In this document: positions 18,086-27,700 of the stretch, in pieces
Layout of the letters: the number at the start of each line of letters is the position of its first letter
Position numbering within the stretch: the first letter of the stretch is position 1
Assembly: GCA_021794595.1 (NCBI GenBank)
Contig: JAJYQN010000128.1
Span: 84,944-148,943, forward strand
Origin: Pseudomonadota bacterium
GTDB taxonomy: Bacteria > Pseudomonadota > Gammaproteobacteria > Acidiferrobacterales > Acidiferrobacteraceae
Direction of reading: 5' to 3'
Length of the DNA: 64,000 nucleotides
Made by a program: the position numbers and the translations under genes
The notes under the pieces: model-generated
Seen by the model: only the letters and a program-made list of their open reading frames with translations
What the model was told of the DNA's origin: nothing
Database searches by the model: none

Positions 18086-19561
18086 TTATCCCTCGGCGCC
18101 CGAGGCCTTGCTGGACCCTAGCCGGGAAAATAGCCCGATCGATGCGACCAAGGCGAAAGCGAGTATGGCTAGTGCGAAGCGGAACTCACGGTAGGACCGG
18201 GCAATGCCCCCCGATGCCATGAACGCCCCGAAGACCGCAACCCCAAACGCCCCCGATATTTGACGAAAGAAGTTCACAACGGCCGAGATCATGCCGCTTC
18301 GTTCTGGGTCCACCGAGAGCAGCGCAAGAGAGGTAATCATCGGCGTAATGAAGCCAATGCCAAGCGATACCACTACGAATGCCGGCAGCATTTCGCTGTA
18401 TCCGCCGTCTACCGCAGGAAGCGCAAGCCAAACCATGCCGGGGATCAAGAACGCCAAGCCCACAGAAATAGAGCGATCCGGGCCGTGCCCCGTGCTGATT
18501 CTGGCGCTTAGCATGTTTGAGAAAACCAGCGGCAATGTCATCGGGATGAAGGCCAGACCGGCTTGCAGCGCGGTCATCTTCAGGTCATAGCGAAAATAGA
18601 GACTCGAATAAAACACGATTCCAAAGTAAATGAAGTTGATCAGACTCCCCAGCGTAACGGCGCGTTGAAGCCCAAGATTGCGGAACATATCGAGCGGGAT
18701 CGCGGGGTCCGTGAGCCGCAGTTCGACCACGACAAAAACGGCGAGCCCCGCGGCGGCCACGGCGAGAAGCGCGGCGTGCGCAACCGAACGCATGTCCGCG
18801 TAGTTAATGATAAGGAAGAGAAGGGCCGCCGAGAAAAGCAGAATGAGCGCTTGGCCGATCCAGTCCTGTCGGCGTGTGGGTCTTTGCGGCGCGGCTTTGA
18901 CCGCGCGCGCCGTGATCGCCATGCCCAGAAGGCACACGGGAAGGTTTATGATAAAGATGTACCGCCAGTTGGTAAACGAGGTGATGACCCCACCCAAGAT
19001 AGGCCCGCACGTGAGCGCCGCCCCGCCGAACGACATCCAGACGGAAAGAAGGACTAAACGCAGTCTTTTGTCGTCGACAAAAGACCCATTTATGACCGCA
19101 AGCGAGTTCGGGACGATAAAGGCGGCGCCAAAGCCTTGGAAAAAGCGCGCGGCCTGCATGGTGGAGATCGTAGGCGCAAGAGCGCAGGCCAGGGAACCCG
19201 TGAGGAACAGGGCATAACCTATGATCAAAAAACGCCTGTTGCCATAGCGATCGCCCAGTATTCCGGCCGATAGCAGAAGCACCGAAAAGGACAGGGTGTA
19301 GGCGTTGACGATCCACTGCAGCGCCGCTACGTCGGCGTGATAAGAGGCCTGAATCGCCGGCAGGCTTAGGTTGACTATCGATACGTCAAGCTGGACCGCG
19401 AAGTAGCCAAGAGATACCGCAACCATAAGTGGCACGAGCTGCGATAAAGGCATCCGACCGGTGGGTGCGCTCGCTTGGCCCGTTGCGGTTATGTGGGCGA
19501 AAGTTTCGTTCGAGGAATCTTCGGCAAGCGGTGTACGCACGATCTCAGTCTCGTTCTCCAT
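18086..19561 (-). CDS. MFS multidrug exporter, 14-helix DHA2 (EmrB/QacA) type
   Basis: A 491-residue drug:proton antiporter candidate in the inner membrane. After a polar N-terminus of about 40 residues it has some 14 hydrophobic helices. Helix 1 has the VQLDVSIVNLSLPAI motif with the acidic residue of DHA2 transporters. Motif A follows as GDRYGNRR, and antiporter motif C is GPILGG. There is no adjacent membrane-fusion (emrA) gene or regulator, so substrate and regulation are unknown. It lies beside the transfer genes, consistent with acquired cargo, but this is not shown. Confidence 0.85.
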   Translation of the reverse strand: MENETEIVRTPLAEDSSNETFAHITATGQASAPTGRMPLSQLVPLMVAVSLGYFAVQLDVSIVNLSLPAIQASYHADVAALQWIVNAYTLSFSVLLLSAGILGDRYGNRRFLIIGYALFLTGSLACALAPTISTMQAARFFQGFGAAFIVPNSLAVINGSFVDDKRLRLVLLSVWMSFGGAALTCGPILGGVITSFTNWRYIFIINLPVCLLGMAITARAVKAAPQRPTRRQDWIGQALILLFSAALLFLIINYADMRSVAHAALLAVAAAGLAVFVVVELRLTDPAIPLDMFRNLGLQRAVTLGSLINFIYFGIVFYSSLYFRYDLKMTALQAGLAFIPMTLPLVFSNMLSARISTGHGPDRSISVGLAFLIPGMVWLALPAVDGGYSEMLPAFVVVSLGIGFITPMITSLALLSVDPERSGMISAVVNFFRQISGAFGVAVFGAFMASGGIARSYREFRFALAILAFALVASIGLFSRLGSSKASGAEG

Positions 19562-19736
19562 GGTTATGGGTTAGACCAGCGCACCCGGATTTCGCTGGTC
19601 GCAGGTGCCGATCGGATGTTAACCCGATAAGGTATCATGGCAGAAGCCGCACGTAGGCCTTGTGCGATCAACCGGTATCGATGGACATCGGGGTTTCAGG
19701 TCCGCCAGGGATCCATGCTCCGGCCCCCGTCGCGCG

Positions 19737-20501
19737 CTAGCGGTCGCGGGAAAACCTTTCCCGAGCCCGCTGCCGTTTACGCCCAACATTGTCCCGGCGG
19801 CGCAGGCGAAGCCGCAGCCACGCGGGCCACTTATGTGAGCGCCGGATGGTGGACAGGGCCCGTAAAGCGGCGAGCCTTTGTCCTTGGCGCGTGATGACGC
19901 CGTGCTTTGCCAGGGCGTGTGCCGAACCCAAATGGAGCGAGCCTCCCCCGCGACCAGGATCAGATGACGCCGTCAGCCCCTGGCGGTCACAGTGCCTGCG
20001 CCACACAGCGTGGAGGCCGACAAGCCAGGCGCGCCGGTCCCAATTTTTGTCCGCGGGACCAAGGCCCTCTGCGTCCCAAGTCGGAAAGCTTACCAGGGCA
20101 TGGACATGGGGGTTCCTGGGGTGGTCGAGATGGACGTGCCAATCGACCGCGTGGCTGCGGGCCACGAACTCGTCTTCCAGGAATCCGCGCACAAGGAGGA
20201 TCTGGGACTGAAGCGACCAGCCACGCGGCAAGGGCACAATGAGTTCGCGGGCAAGCCGCGCATTGGCGCGGGTGAGACCGGCCTCGACGGCGTTCCAGAG
20301 GCGCCCCGAATCGCGTAAGGTCGGATTCACGCAGGCGGGGAGCCGCAGCTCGGAGTAGGCAAGCCCGGGCCGTTTCCTAAAATTGAAGGTCCGTCCTAGT
20401 CGTTCGTCGTAGAGGCACCGGCGTCCGCAGTAAGCGGCCGCACGCACGGCACTTTGCCCCTGGCCACGGGAGATGTTGCGTACATAGAGGGCGGTATTCA
20501 C
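19737..20501 (-). CDS. MobA/MobL-type relaxase-like protein
   Basis: A 254-residue protein resembling the N-terminal relaxase domain of MobA/MobL proteins, which nick and covalently hold the transferred DNA strand. The family features SAVRAAAYCGRRCLYDE near the N-terminus and a histidine metal-site region, WHVHLDHPRNPHVHALVS (about 120-137), are both present. No helicase or primase domain follows; the C-terminal 40 residues are very basic. It is divergent from a coupling-protein gene only 43 bases away. No type IV secretion genes or recognisable oriT are seen nearby. Confidence 0.65.
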   Translation of the reverse strand: MNTALYVRNISRGQGQSAVRAAAYCGRRCLYDERLGRTFNFRKRPGLAYSELRLPACVNPTLRDSGRLWNAVEAGLTRANARLARELIVPLPRGWSLQSQILLVRGFLEDEFVARSHAVDWHVHLDHPRNPHVHALVSFPTWDAEGLGPADKNWDRRAWLVGLHAVWRRHCDRQGLTASSDPGRGGGSLHLGSAHALAKHGVITRQGQRLAALRALSTIRRSHKWPAWLRLRLRRRDNVGRKRQRARERFSRDR

Positions 20502-20544
20502 GCGGGGTCCTCGGTGATGGGAGGGTAGGCCGCGAACATAGCGT

Positions 20545-22203
20545 TTGCTAGCTTGCCGTTTTATCCGGAGAAACCCGGCGGCCCCCGTGAAACCGAAAGC
20601 GTCTTTTCAGGCTCGCAACCGCGCCGACCGTCGCCGCCTGCGCGCGCTTATCGACGCCGGCGAGCAAGTCGAGGCGCATGGCCTCTTGCACCAAAAAGAC
20701 CGGCTTGCCGAATGTTTGTCTGGCGGGCGGCGCGCCCATCCTTCTCCTGTCAGACCAGGGTCCCCGACTGCCGGCGGTTGGGATGCCATCCCGCGAGGTC
20801 GGACGCTCGCGCGCCCCCGATTACGTGTGCGGCGTCTCTATCGTGTGTTCACGGCCCTGGCCTGCTTGGGCCTCCCCGCTGTGGCCCTGGGCCGACTCTT
20901 ATGCCGCTTGCATCCGTCCCCCGAGCCACCGAAGACGCTCACGGTATGGCTTGGCGTCAGCACAGGCCTTCTCCCCAAGCGTGCCCGTTATCGCGACCAG
21001 GGACGCTGCCCGGTCGTTCTGGGTCTGTCGGATTTGGGACAAAATCTCCTCGTCTTGGGTGGAATTGGCTCGGGCAAGACGACCTCTGTCATTCAGCCGG
21101 TCTTGTGGCAGTGTTTGCGCCAAGGCGTGGGCGGCTTGATCTTTGACATCAAGGGGGACTTCGGGGCCGCCGCTATGGGCCTGGGACGCGCCGCCCAGCG
21201 CACCCTGACCTTGATCGGCCCTAAGCGCCGGGCCTTTAATCTCTTGCGTGGTCTAACCCCCGAGGCCGCCGCCGGTTTCTTAAAGTCGGCGCTTTTACTG
21301 ACCGGTTCCCCGAGCGATCCCTTCTGGATCGACACCGCGGTCGAGCTCTGCCGCAATGCCCTAGGGGTGCTGTCTTTCCTCCCCGAGCACTATAGCTTGG
21401 CGGGCCTTTACGACTACCTCTTCCATGATGAGGCGCGCGAGCGCTGGGATCGGGAACTCGCCGATGAGGCCGTGGGTTTGAGTCCCCAGGCGCTGCGCCT
21501 TTTACGCAGCTACCAGTCCTATCATGAGGGCGTGTTTACGCGCTTTGATGCTAAGGTGGTGGCGGGCGTCCTGGCGAGTGCCGCCCAGGTGCTGACCCCC
21601 TTTACTCACCCGGATCTGATCGACGCCTTTTGTCCTCCGGTCGATGCGCTGACCATAGACACCCTGGGTGCCGGCGACATCTTTCTCGTCGATCTCCCGC
21701 TGGCCGTGTGGGGCGTGGGCGCGAAGGTCATCTACACGTTTATCAAACTTCGGTTCTTTCAATACATGCAGAGGCGCCCGGCCTCGGAACGAACGCGCCC
21801 GGTCTTGTTTCTTTGCGATGAGTATCAGGAAATCGTGAGCGCCAACAAAGACGGCCTATCCGACCTCAACTTCTGGGACAAGGGCCGCGCCTTCGGCACT
21901 CTCGGCGTGATATCCGCCCAGTCGATCGCAAGCTTTTATGCCGCGCTCGGCGATCGCGATCTCGCCGACACCTTGCTGCAAAATTTCCGTCAGAAGCTCT
22001 GTTTGCGCACCGACGATCTCCACACGATCCATTTTTTTGAGAGGGTATTGGGGCGTGCCGTCTACGACCCGCCGCGCGCCACGACCCTTGTCACCGCGCT
22101 TGTCGTCCGCAGACTCCATGGCCGTCAAGCGCTCGCGGTCTTGTCCCAAGGCGGGGAGGCAATAGAGGACGTGATCGACCTACCGACCGTGTTTGTGGAT
22201 TAG
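20545..22203 (+). CDS. Type IV coupling protein, TraD/TraG/VirD4-like ATPase
   Basis: Coupling proteins link the relaxase-DNA complex to a conjugation channel. The 552 residues contain a hydrophobic segment at about 108-126, Walker A GGIGSGKTTS near 173-182, Walker B VLFLCDEYQEI near 422-432, and a TrwB/TraG-like motif GVISAQS. The start is uncertain: TTG 20545 opens the frame and GTG 20587 is possible, but neither has a good ribosome-binding site. Together with the divergent relaxase it forms a minimal mobilisation pair lacking the mating-pore genes. Confidence 0.75.
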   Translation: MLACRFIRRNPAAPVKPKASFQARNRADRRRLRALIDAGEQVEAHGLLHQKDRLAECLSGGRRAHPSPVRPGSPTAGGWDAIPRGRTLARPRLRVRRLYRVFTALACLGLPAVALGRLLCRLHPSPEPPKTLTVWLGVSTGLLPKRARYRDQGRCPVVLGLSDLGQNLLVLGGIGSGKTTSVIQPVLWQCLRQGVGGLIFDIKGDFGAAAMGLGRAAQRTLTLIGPKRRAFNLLRGLTPEAAAGFLKSALLLTGSPSDPFWIDTAVELCRNALGVLSFLPEHYSLAGLYDYLFHDEARERWDRELADEAVGLSPQALRLLRSYQSYHEGVFTRFDAKVVAGVLASAAQVLTPFTHPDLIDAFCPPVDALTIDTLGAGDIFLVDLPLAVWGVGAKVIYTFIKLRFFQYMQRRPASERTRPVLFLCDEYQEIVSANKDGLSDLNFWDKGRAFGTLGVISAQSIASFYAALGDRDLADTLLQNFRQKLCLRTDDLHTIHFFERVLGRAVYDPPRATTLVTALVVRRLHGRQALAVLSQGGEAIEDVIDLPTVFVD

Positions 22204-22266
22204 GCCGAAGAGGGGATAGCGAAGCGAGGCTTCGCCCGCTAGCATCGGTGGCCACGGAGGTCGACT

Positions 22267-24231
22267 ATGGCACAGAAGAAGAGGCTGCCGTTGTGGGCAA
22301 AGGTCACGAGTGGTGTGGTTCTGCTGGTCGTCATTACGCTGGCGATTCTCGTGGCCCTCGCCCCGTCTCTCCTTAAGACCGCGATCGAACACGAGGGGAG
22401 GGTGAAGCTCCATCGCCGGGTCGTGATCCACGGACCCGTTACTATCGATTGGTCGACTGCCCCAAGGATTACCGTAAACTCCCTGACTATTGCCAATCCC
22501 CGCTGGGCCCCCGGCCGCATGGTGAGCGTAAAGCAGTTGCGTCTGCGCGTGGCCCTGTGGCCCTTGCTTCATGGCCGTCTCGTCTTGCCCGAGCTTATCC
22601 TTCGCCGGCCGCGCGTCCACCTCGATAAGCCTTCGCCCACGCGCGCCAATTGGGTCTTCACCCCCCACACCAAGGCCCATAAAACATCGACTGCGTTCCC
22701 ACAGATCGGGCGTCTTGTCATCACCCATGGCCTAGTCACGGTGAACGATACGCAAGCCCACACCCAATTGGTCCTGACGGTGCGCGGTCGCACGCCCTCG
22801 ACTCATCTCCTCCTGGCGGGCCACGGCCGTTATAAGGGCTCGCCGTTTACCCTGACAGGCGCCCTGGGATCGCCTACGATCGCGACCAAGCCGTATGCCC
22901 CCTACCCAGTCTTGGTCGAGATCCGCATCGGGCGCTTCTTTGCGCGCATCGACGGCGCCTTGACCGGGCCGCTCGCGCTTAAACGGGTCAATCTTCATGT
23001 GTTGCTGGTGGGTTCAGGCCTTGGGCGCGTCAATAAGGCCGTGAACCTCCCGTTGCCGGAGACCGGGCCATTTAGGATTTCGGGACAGCTGACATATGCC
23101 CATAAGACTTGGACATTGGCCCGTTTCCGGGGCCTTGTCGGCAAGAGCGATCTTGAGGGCACGATCAGTGTGCGCCCCGGCCACCCCATGGACCTTCATG
23201 CGGTACTGATCTCGCACCGTCTCAATTTCAAGGATCTCGCCGGCTTTGTGAAGGCCAAGCCGAAGACGGTCCATGGCCACGTGCGGGTCGTGGCCCACGC
23301 CCAAAGCGCCAAGAAGGCCCTACCCGCGAAGCCTTATAAGCGCAGCCACCTTCTCAAGCTCAATGCCGATGTCGTTTACCACGCTGAGCATGTGTACGCC
23401 TCGCACATGCGCATCCAGGATTTGGCCACCCACCTCGTACTGCAAAATGGCGTGGTCCATCTAGACCCCCTGAATTTCGGGATGGCCGACGGCCTCGTTC
23501 ATGCCGATCTCACCATGAACGCCTCCCGCCCCCTCTACGAGACCGAGCTGCGTGCCATTGCCCGCGGCCTGCGCCTGCGTCTTTTGTTTCCGAAGATCAA
23601 GTTTAAAAGCGCCGGCACCGGTCGCATCGGGGGGCGCCTTGCGCTGGCCGCGCCCGGAAATTCCATCGCCGCCATGGCCGCCCACGCCACCGGTCATCTC
23701 GGTCTTGCCCTTGCGCAGGGCAGCGTGAACAACCTCTATGTGGCGCTCGCCCAAATCCACGTCGGCAATGCGGCCTTGGACTGGCTATCCGGCATGAAAC
23801 AGGAGCGCATTCCGTGCGCCGTGGCCCGCTTTGGGATGCGCAACGGGCTCGTGAAGACCCGCACCTTCCTGGTCGATACGCCGGCGGCGAACATTCTCGG
23901 AAAGGGCACCATCAACATGAGAAGCCAGACCTTGCACCTCACCATTTACACAAAGCCCAAACACGTAAGCCTTATCAGTGCCCGTGGGCCCTTGAAGGTC
24001 GGCGGAACGTTCAAGAAGCCGACCTTCAGCGTAGACCGAACCGCCTTGATCGAGCGGGCCGGGGTGGCGGTGGCCCTCGGGGCGCTCTTGACTCCGGCTG
24101 CGGCGCTTTTGCCTTTGATCGACACCGCGCCGGGTCACAAGGTCGACTGCCCGGCGCTTTTGCAGAAGGCCGGCCCCAAGGCGCGAGCCGAGGCTTTGAA
24201 GGCTATCGCCAAACGCACCAAGTCCCATTGA
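22267..24231 (+). CDS. AsmA-family protein
   Basis: A 654-residue envelope protein with one N-terminal membrane helix (about 13-32) and a long beta-rich periplasmic part. The N-terminal pattern (helix, then VTIDWSTAPRITVNSLTIANP, then KQLRLRVALWPLL and LELRRPRVHLD-like strands) is that of AsmA. The C-terminal part, NMRSQTLHLTIYTKPK followed by PLKVGGTFKKPTF, is the conserved AsmA end. Relatives act as lipid-transfer bridges or affect outer-membrane assembly. GGAGG lies 6 bases before the ATG. Confidence 0.85.
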   Translation: MAQKKRLPLWAKVTSGVVLLVVITLAILVALAPSLLKTAIEHEGRVKLHRRVVIHGPVTIDWSTAPRITVNSLTIANPRWAPGRMVSVKQLRLRVALWPLLHGRLVLPELILRRPRVHLDKPSPTRANWVFTPHTKAHKTSTAFPQIGRLVITHGLVTVNDTQAHTQLVLTVRGRTPSTHLLLAGHGRYKGSPFTLTGALGSPTIATKPYAPYPVLVEIRIGRFFARIDGALTGPLALKRVNLHVLLVGSGLGRVNKAVNLPLPETGPFRISGQLTYAHKTWTLARFRGLVGKSDLEGTISVRPGHPMDLHAVLISHRLNFKDLAGFVKAKPKTVHGHVRVVAHAQSAKKALPAKPYKRSHLLKLNADVVYHAEHVYASHMRIQDLATHLVLQNGVVHLDPLNFGMADGLVHADLTMNASRPLYETELRAIARGLRLRLLFPKIKFKSAGTGRIGGRLALAAPGNSIAAMAAHATGHLGLALAQGSVNNLYVALAQIHVGNAALDWLSGMKQERIPCAVARFGMRNGLVKTRTFLVDTPAANILGKGTINMRSQTLHLTIYTKPKHVSLISARGPLKVGGTFKKPTFSVDRTALIERAGVAVALGALLTPAAALLPLIDTAPGHKVDCPALLQKAGPKARAEALKAIAKRTKSH

Positions 24232-24268
24232 GCTCTCGACGGCGCGCACGGACATCTCCGGTCGCGAC

Positions 24269-24970
24269 TTAGGCCTTCACGCCCTCGACGATCAAAAAAT
24301 CCGAGCGCTCGATGGCCTCGATACCGGCGATGCGGCTGACCAAAAACGGCTCGCGCTCCACCTCGGTAAATCCATTCTGTTCCATCAGGTCCACGAGTTG
24401 AACCTCATCGTACTGCCATTTATGGAAATGACCGAATGACATGATCAGGTTTCTTGCTGTACAGATGTCGTCGAAATACATCTGCACGTGGCGGCGCAGG
24501 CGCTCGGGACGGCGCCTCGGACGCGCGGTCGCATGCTCTTCCGCGAATATCTCGAGATAGCGTCGCCAAAACTCCACGCCGTCCGGAACGCAGAGACGCA
24601 AGACACCGCCTTTGGCCAGCACCCGATAACACTCGCTCGTAAGCCGTTCGGCGTCTGCGTATCTCAGGTGTTCCCAGACCTCGCCTGCGTATATGGCGGC
24701 GATCGAGCCACTGGCCCAGGGCAAGGGTTTTAGGAGGTTGTGGTAAACAATGGAGGGTTTGAAGGCGGTCGGCGCGATAAGGCCCAGACGAACGAGCAGC
24801 CGATCGAGCGGCGAGGCCTGTGCCACGAGCCAGGCCCTGTGACTGCCGTCCACGTTGATCCAGTCGTCCTTCATGACCGGGCCGCAACCCAAGTTGACTC
24901 TGGGCCCGGAAGGCCCGGCCCGATGCTGTACTGCGCCTTCGCTTGTGACGCGATCCGCAAGTTCTGGCAT
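24269..24970 (-). CDS. Class I SAM-dependent methyltransferase
   Basis: A 233-residue Rossmann-type methyltransferase. The SAM-binding motif I is VNLGCGPVMKDDWINVD (about 28-44), and post-motifs include EVWEHLRYADAERLTSECYRVLAKGGVLRLCVPDG. The layout resembles methyltransferases from polysaccharide or lipid-modification loci (predicted SAM-dependent MTs with an LGCG...GW.NVD start). The substrate cannot be told. It is convergent with the AsmA gene and separated from it by 37 bases. Confidence 0.75.
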   Translation of the reverse strand: MPELADRVTSEGAVQHRAGPSGPRVNLGCGPVMKDDWINVDGSHRAWLVAQASPLDRLLVRLGLIAPTAFKPSIVYHNLLKPLPWASGSIAAIYAGEVWEHLRYADAERLTSECYRVLAKGGVLRLCVPDGVEFWRRYLEIFAEEHATARPRRRPERLRRHVQMYFDDICTARNLIMSFGHFHKWQYDEVQLVDLMEQNGFTEVEREPFLVSRIAGIEAIERSDFLIVEGVKA

Positions 24971-25216
24971 ACGACCTCCGTGTCGATAAAAGGTATTGGT
25001 GTCCGCTACGTGTTTATCCTCACCCCCACCGTGCCAGCCTCTTATGGTGCGCCAAGCGAACTACGCGGTCTATGGTCCCTGCGGGGGATAGAGGCGGCCC
25101 TGAGCAATAGGAGGCCTTAGGTGCGCGGCGGTGCTGACGGGACGGCTCTGCCCCCGCTTATCTGGATCTCGGGCCTGGATCTCGGGTGCGACGGGCATGC
25201 CTCGGAGGAGAGCAGC

Positions 25217-26407
25217 CTACGCGCCTTTGTTTGGGTCTACGGCCTCGTGGCGCGGGGCGAGTGAGGCGCTCACGAGGCGCAGAATCATCGCTGCTTGGCG
25301 GGCGCCGTCTTGCACCACGGGGTCTGTGAGGAGTTTATAGAGCCCCTTGACCCCGCCCTCCGAGGATGGCTGGTCGGCGCTCGCGGTTCTCATGGCGGCC
25401 CATAGGGCCCCGATTCGTTGCCAGCCGGGCCCGTTTTCGGAAGGGGCTGCGATCCTGCCTACCGTTTCCTGCAAGGCCGCGCTTCCGCCGGCGGCCCGCC
25501 ACACCTCGGTCAATGTTACAAGCCCGCCGCCGACGTCGCGCAGGACCGGGAAAAGCCCCATGCGCCGCCAAGCGAGCAAGAGCTCCACGATATCGCCCGC
25601 AAGTCCCCCGAGGTCTTGGTCCGTGAATGTCTGACTCGCGGCGACCCAGGCGCCCACCGCCGCCTGTCCCGCCGGGCCCGCGAGAAAGGCCTCGGTGTGC
25701 CGGATCCATGCGGCGAGCTTGTGGGCCAAGGCGAGATCCTCGCGCACCGTATCAACGAGTGGACCCAAGGCCGCCACAAGCCCGGGACTGGTTGCGCTGA
25801 TATGCCGGAGGCTTGCCGCAAGAGAGGGCAGATTGTCCGCCAAAAACCGTAAGGAACCGCTTTCTGACAGGGCCTTTAAGGTCTGCGCGAGCTCTTGCCC
25901 GAGGGTCGCGAGATCCAGGCCTTCCGTGGCCGTCGTCGCGGTCACCCAGGCCTCGGAAAGCGCTTGGCCGACAGGGCCGGCCAAGAGCTCCTCGAGGGCG
26001 TGCAGTCGTGCGGCAAAACCCCGCAATACCTGGACGTCCCGCCCCAGGCCTTCGGCGCTTACCACCGCCTTTTGGATTGCGGCGGCGTCGAAAGGGACGG
26101 CATCTAAGGTGTTTTTCAGGGTGCGTGCGTTGTCGGCAATGGCGGCCCACAGGCCGGCATCGGACAGTGCCTCGAGCGCGCGTGAGACATCCTGGCCCAA
26201 GGTCTTCCCATCCTGTCCCTGCACGACGGCCGCGGCCTTCAGGACCCAGTCGCTGGCCGCCTGGCCCAAGGGTCCTTTTCCGGCCTCTTCCAGGACCATG
26301 ATTCGGTCGGCAAGACGCGCTAAGGCCTGCCACTGAGCCGGGGTGAGGGGAGTGTGCGGCACCGACCCGACGCCGTGTGCGCCCCCCGTGGGGAGTGGTC
26401 CGCTCAT
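25217..26407 (-). CDS. DUF1641-like protein with three internal repeats, in the sor-sqr operon
   Basis: A 396-residue helical protein, rich in Ala, Gly and Leu. Three repeats of about 70 residues recur at about 32-102, 131-201 and 231-301, each with the pattern L..(I/L)..LE.....GP.GQA...W (the second and third contain LAGPxGQA). The C-terminal GGVKGLYKLLTDPVVQ (about 356-371) resembles DUF1641, a domain often encoded next to SQR-like flavoproteins. It is probably an accessory or quinone-side partner of the SQR upstream, which ends 3 bases before it. No catalytic motif is seen. Family assignment is tentative. Confidence 0.6.
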   Translation of the reverse strand: MSGPLPTGGAHGVGSVPHTPLTPAQWQALARLADRIMVLEEAGKGPLGQAASDWVLKAAAVVQGQDGKTLGQDVSRALEALSDAGLWAAIADNARTLKNTLDAVPFDAAAIQKAVVSAEGLGRDVQVLRGFAARLHALEELLAGPVGQALSEAWVTATTATEGLDLATLGQELAQTLKALSESGSLRFLADNLPSLAASLRHISATSPGLVAALGPLVDTVREDLALAHKLAAWIRHTEAFLAGPAGQAAVGAWVAASQTFTDQDLGGLAGDIVELLLAWRRMGLFPVLRDVGGGLVTLTEVWRAAGGSAALQETVGRIAAPSENGPGWQRIGALWAAMRTASADQPSSEGGVKGLYKLLTDPVVQDGARQAAMILRLVSASLAPRHEAVDPNKGA

Positions 26408-26410
26408 GAT

Positions 26411-27691
26411 TTAGGCGGCAAAGAGCCGCTCCGCCAAGAACTGGGCCGCGTCCAGGCCCCAGGGGGGAATCTTGCCTTGGGTGCGAAAGAAGAGGTCCTT
26501 GTACTGCATCTTAAGTAGGTAGGGTACGCGGCCCATTTTCAGGATCTGGGTGTCGCCGCCGAACCAGGAATTCGAACGAATGTAAAAGGCCTGTTTATCG
26601 CCCATGTCGCCTATGCAGTAGACCAGGGGTTTTAAGGGCTCGCCGGCGAACTCGGCGCTGACCCGTCCGAGATCCCGGGCGATTTGCCTTCCGACGATCT
26701 CGCTCTCTTGGTGCCCTATCGCCCCTAATTTTGGGACCGTCACCGCAGCCGCGTCACCGCAGGCCAGCACCTCCGGATACTTGGGGTTGCGCATCAGCAT
26801 ATCGGTCACCACGAAGCCTTCTTCATCGCAAAGCGGGAGCCCTTTCATAAAGGCGTGCGGCACCCAGTCCGGAAGTAGGATCTTGAGCTCGGCCCAGAGC
26901 CCCTCACCGTTCGCAAAGCTCACGCCCTCGGCCGTGACCTCGGTGATATCGCCCACATTATTACGATAGTGAAAGCCCATCTTGCTGGCGATCCCGAGCA
27001 AGGCGTTAACGACCTCCTCACCGGCGTCTTCTGCGATAAGGCGCCCAGGGGTGAATACCGTGATCTTGTCGGGGCCGCCAAAGCCGTGATTTTTGAGCCA
27101 AGTCGCCATCGACATCATGATCTCAACCGGTGGTCCTTCGCAGGCGGCATCGGCCATCGGAACGAGGTCCTTGACGGCCGTTCCCTGGTGGAAGCGGGCC
27201 GAGCCCACGGCGATGGGTCCGCCTTTATAACCGCCGTCGAACAAGGCCCGCCGGAGCTTGTTCGCATAATACGTGTCGGAGACCGCGTGCCCGTGTTCGG
27301 CAAAGCCCGCGATGCGGTCGTAGGCGAGGCGACAACCGAAGGCGACGACCAAATAATCGTAGGTCATCGTCTCATATGCCGATCCCTCGCGTTCCTTGGG
27401 TGTAAATTCGACCGCCCGCGTATCGGGATTGATGCCGCGCACCTCGCCTTGGATAAAGTCCACGCGCGCCTCTTGCCAGGCCTTGTAGGTATCCATTCTG
27501 AGGCTCGCCGCCGGATCGCGGTTCTCGAAGACCTCTCCGGGGATATTCGGGATGAATAAAAGATAAGGGTTGCGGTCTATGACCGTGATTTCGACCGCGT
27601 CGCCGGCGTATTCCCGGATTTTCTGGGCACTGGCGAGTCCCGCAAAGTTTCCGCCCAAGACCACCACTCTCGGTTTGCCGTTTGTCATCAT
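26411..27691 (-). CDS. sqr: Sulfide:quinone oxidoreductase-like flavoprotein
   Basis: Peripheral membrane flavoprotein expected to oxidise sulfide to sulfur and reduce quinone. The 426 residues start with an FAD-binding motif (VVVLGGNFAGLASA), with a second FAD motif VLACGDAAAV at 309-318. Candidate redox cysteines are Cys120, Cys184 (DAACEGP) and Cys359 (VYCIGDMGD). They sit where known SQRs have their three Cys, so the enzyme looks competent. It starts 9 bases after the sor stop with a strong AGGAGG site, so SOR-derived sulfide could be handled by the same operon. NDH-2-like enzymes are the alternative, but the Cys pattern argues against them. Confidence 0.82.
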   Translation of the reverse strand: MMTNGKPRVVVLGGNFAGLASAQKIREYAGDAVEITVIDRNPYLLFIPNIPGEVFENRDPAASLRMDTYKAWQEARVDFIQGEVRGINPDTRAVEFTPKEREGSAYETMTYDYLVVAFGCRLAYDRIAGFAEHGHAVSDTYYANKLRRALFDGGYKGGPIAVGSARFHQGTAVKDLVPMADAACEGPPVEIMMSMATWLKNHGFGGPDKITVFTPGRLIAEDAGEEVVNALLGIASKMGFHYRNNVGDITEVTAEGVSFANGEGLWAELKILLPDWVPHAFMKGLPLCDEEGFVVTDMLMRNPKYPEVLACGDAAAVTVPKLGAIGHQESEIVGRQIARDLGRVSAEFAGEPLKPLVYCIGDMGDKQAFYIRSNSWFGGDTQILKMGRVPYLLKMQYKDLFFRTQGKIPPWGLDAAQFLAERLFAA

Positions 27692-27700
27692 GAACGCCTC

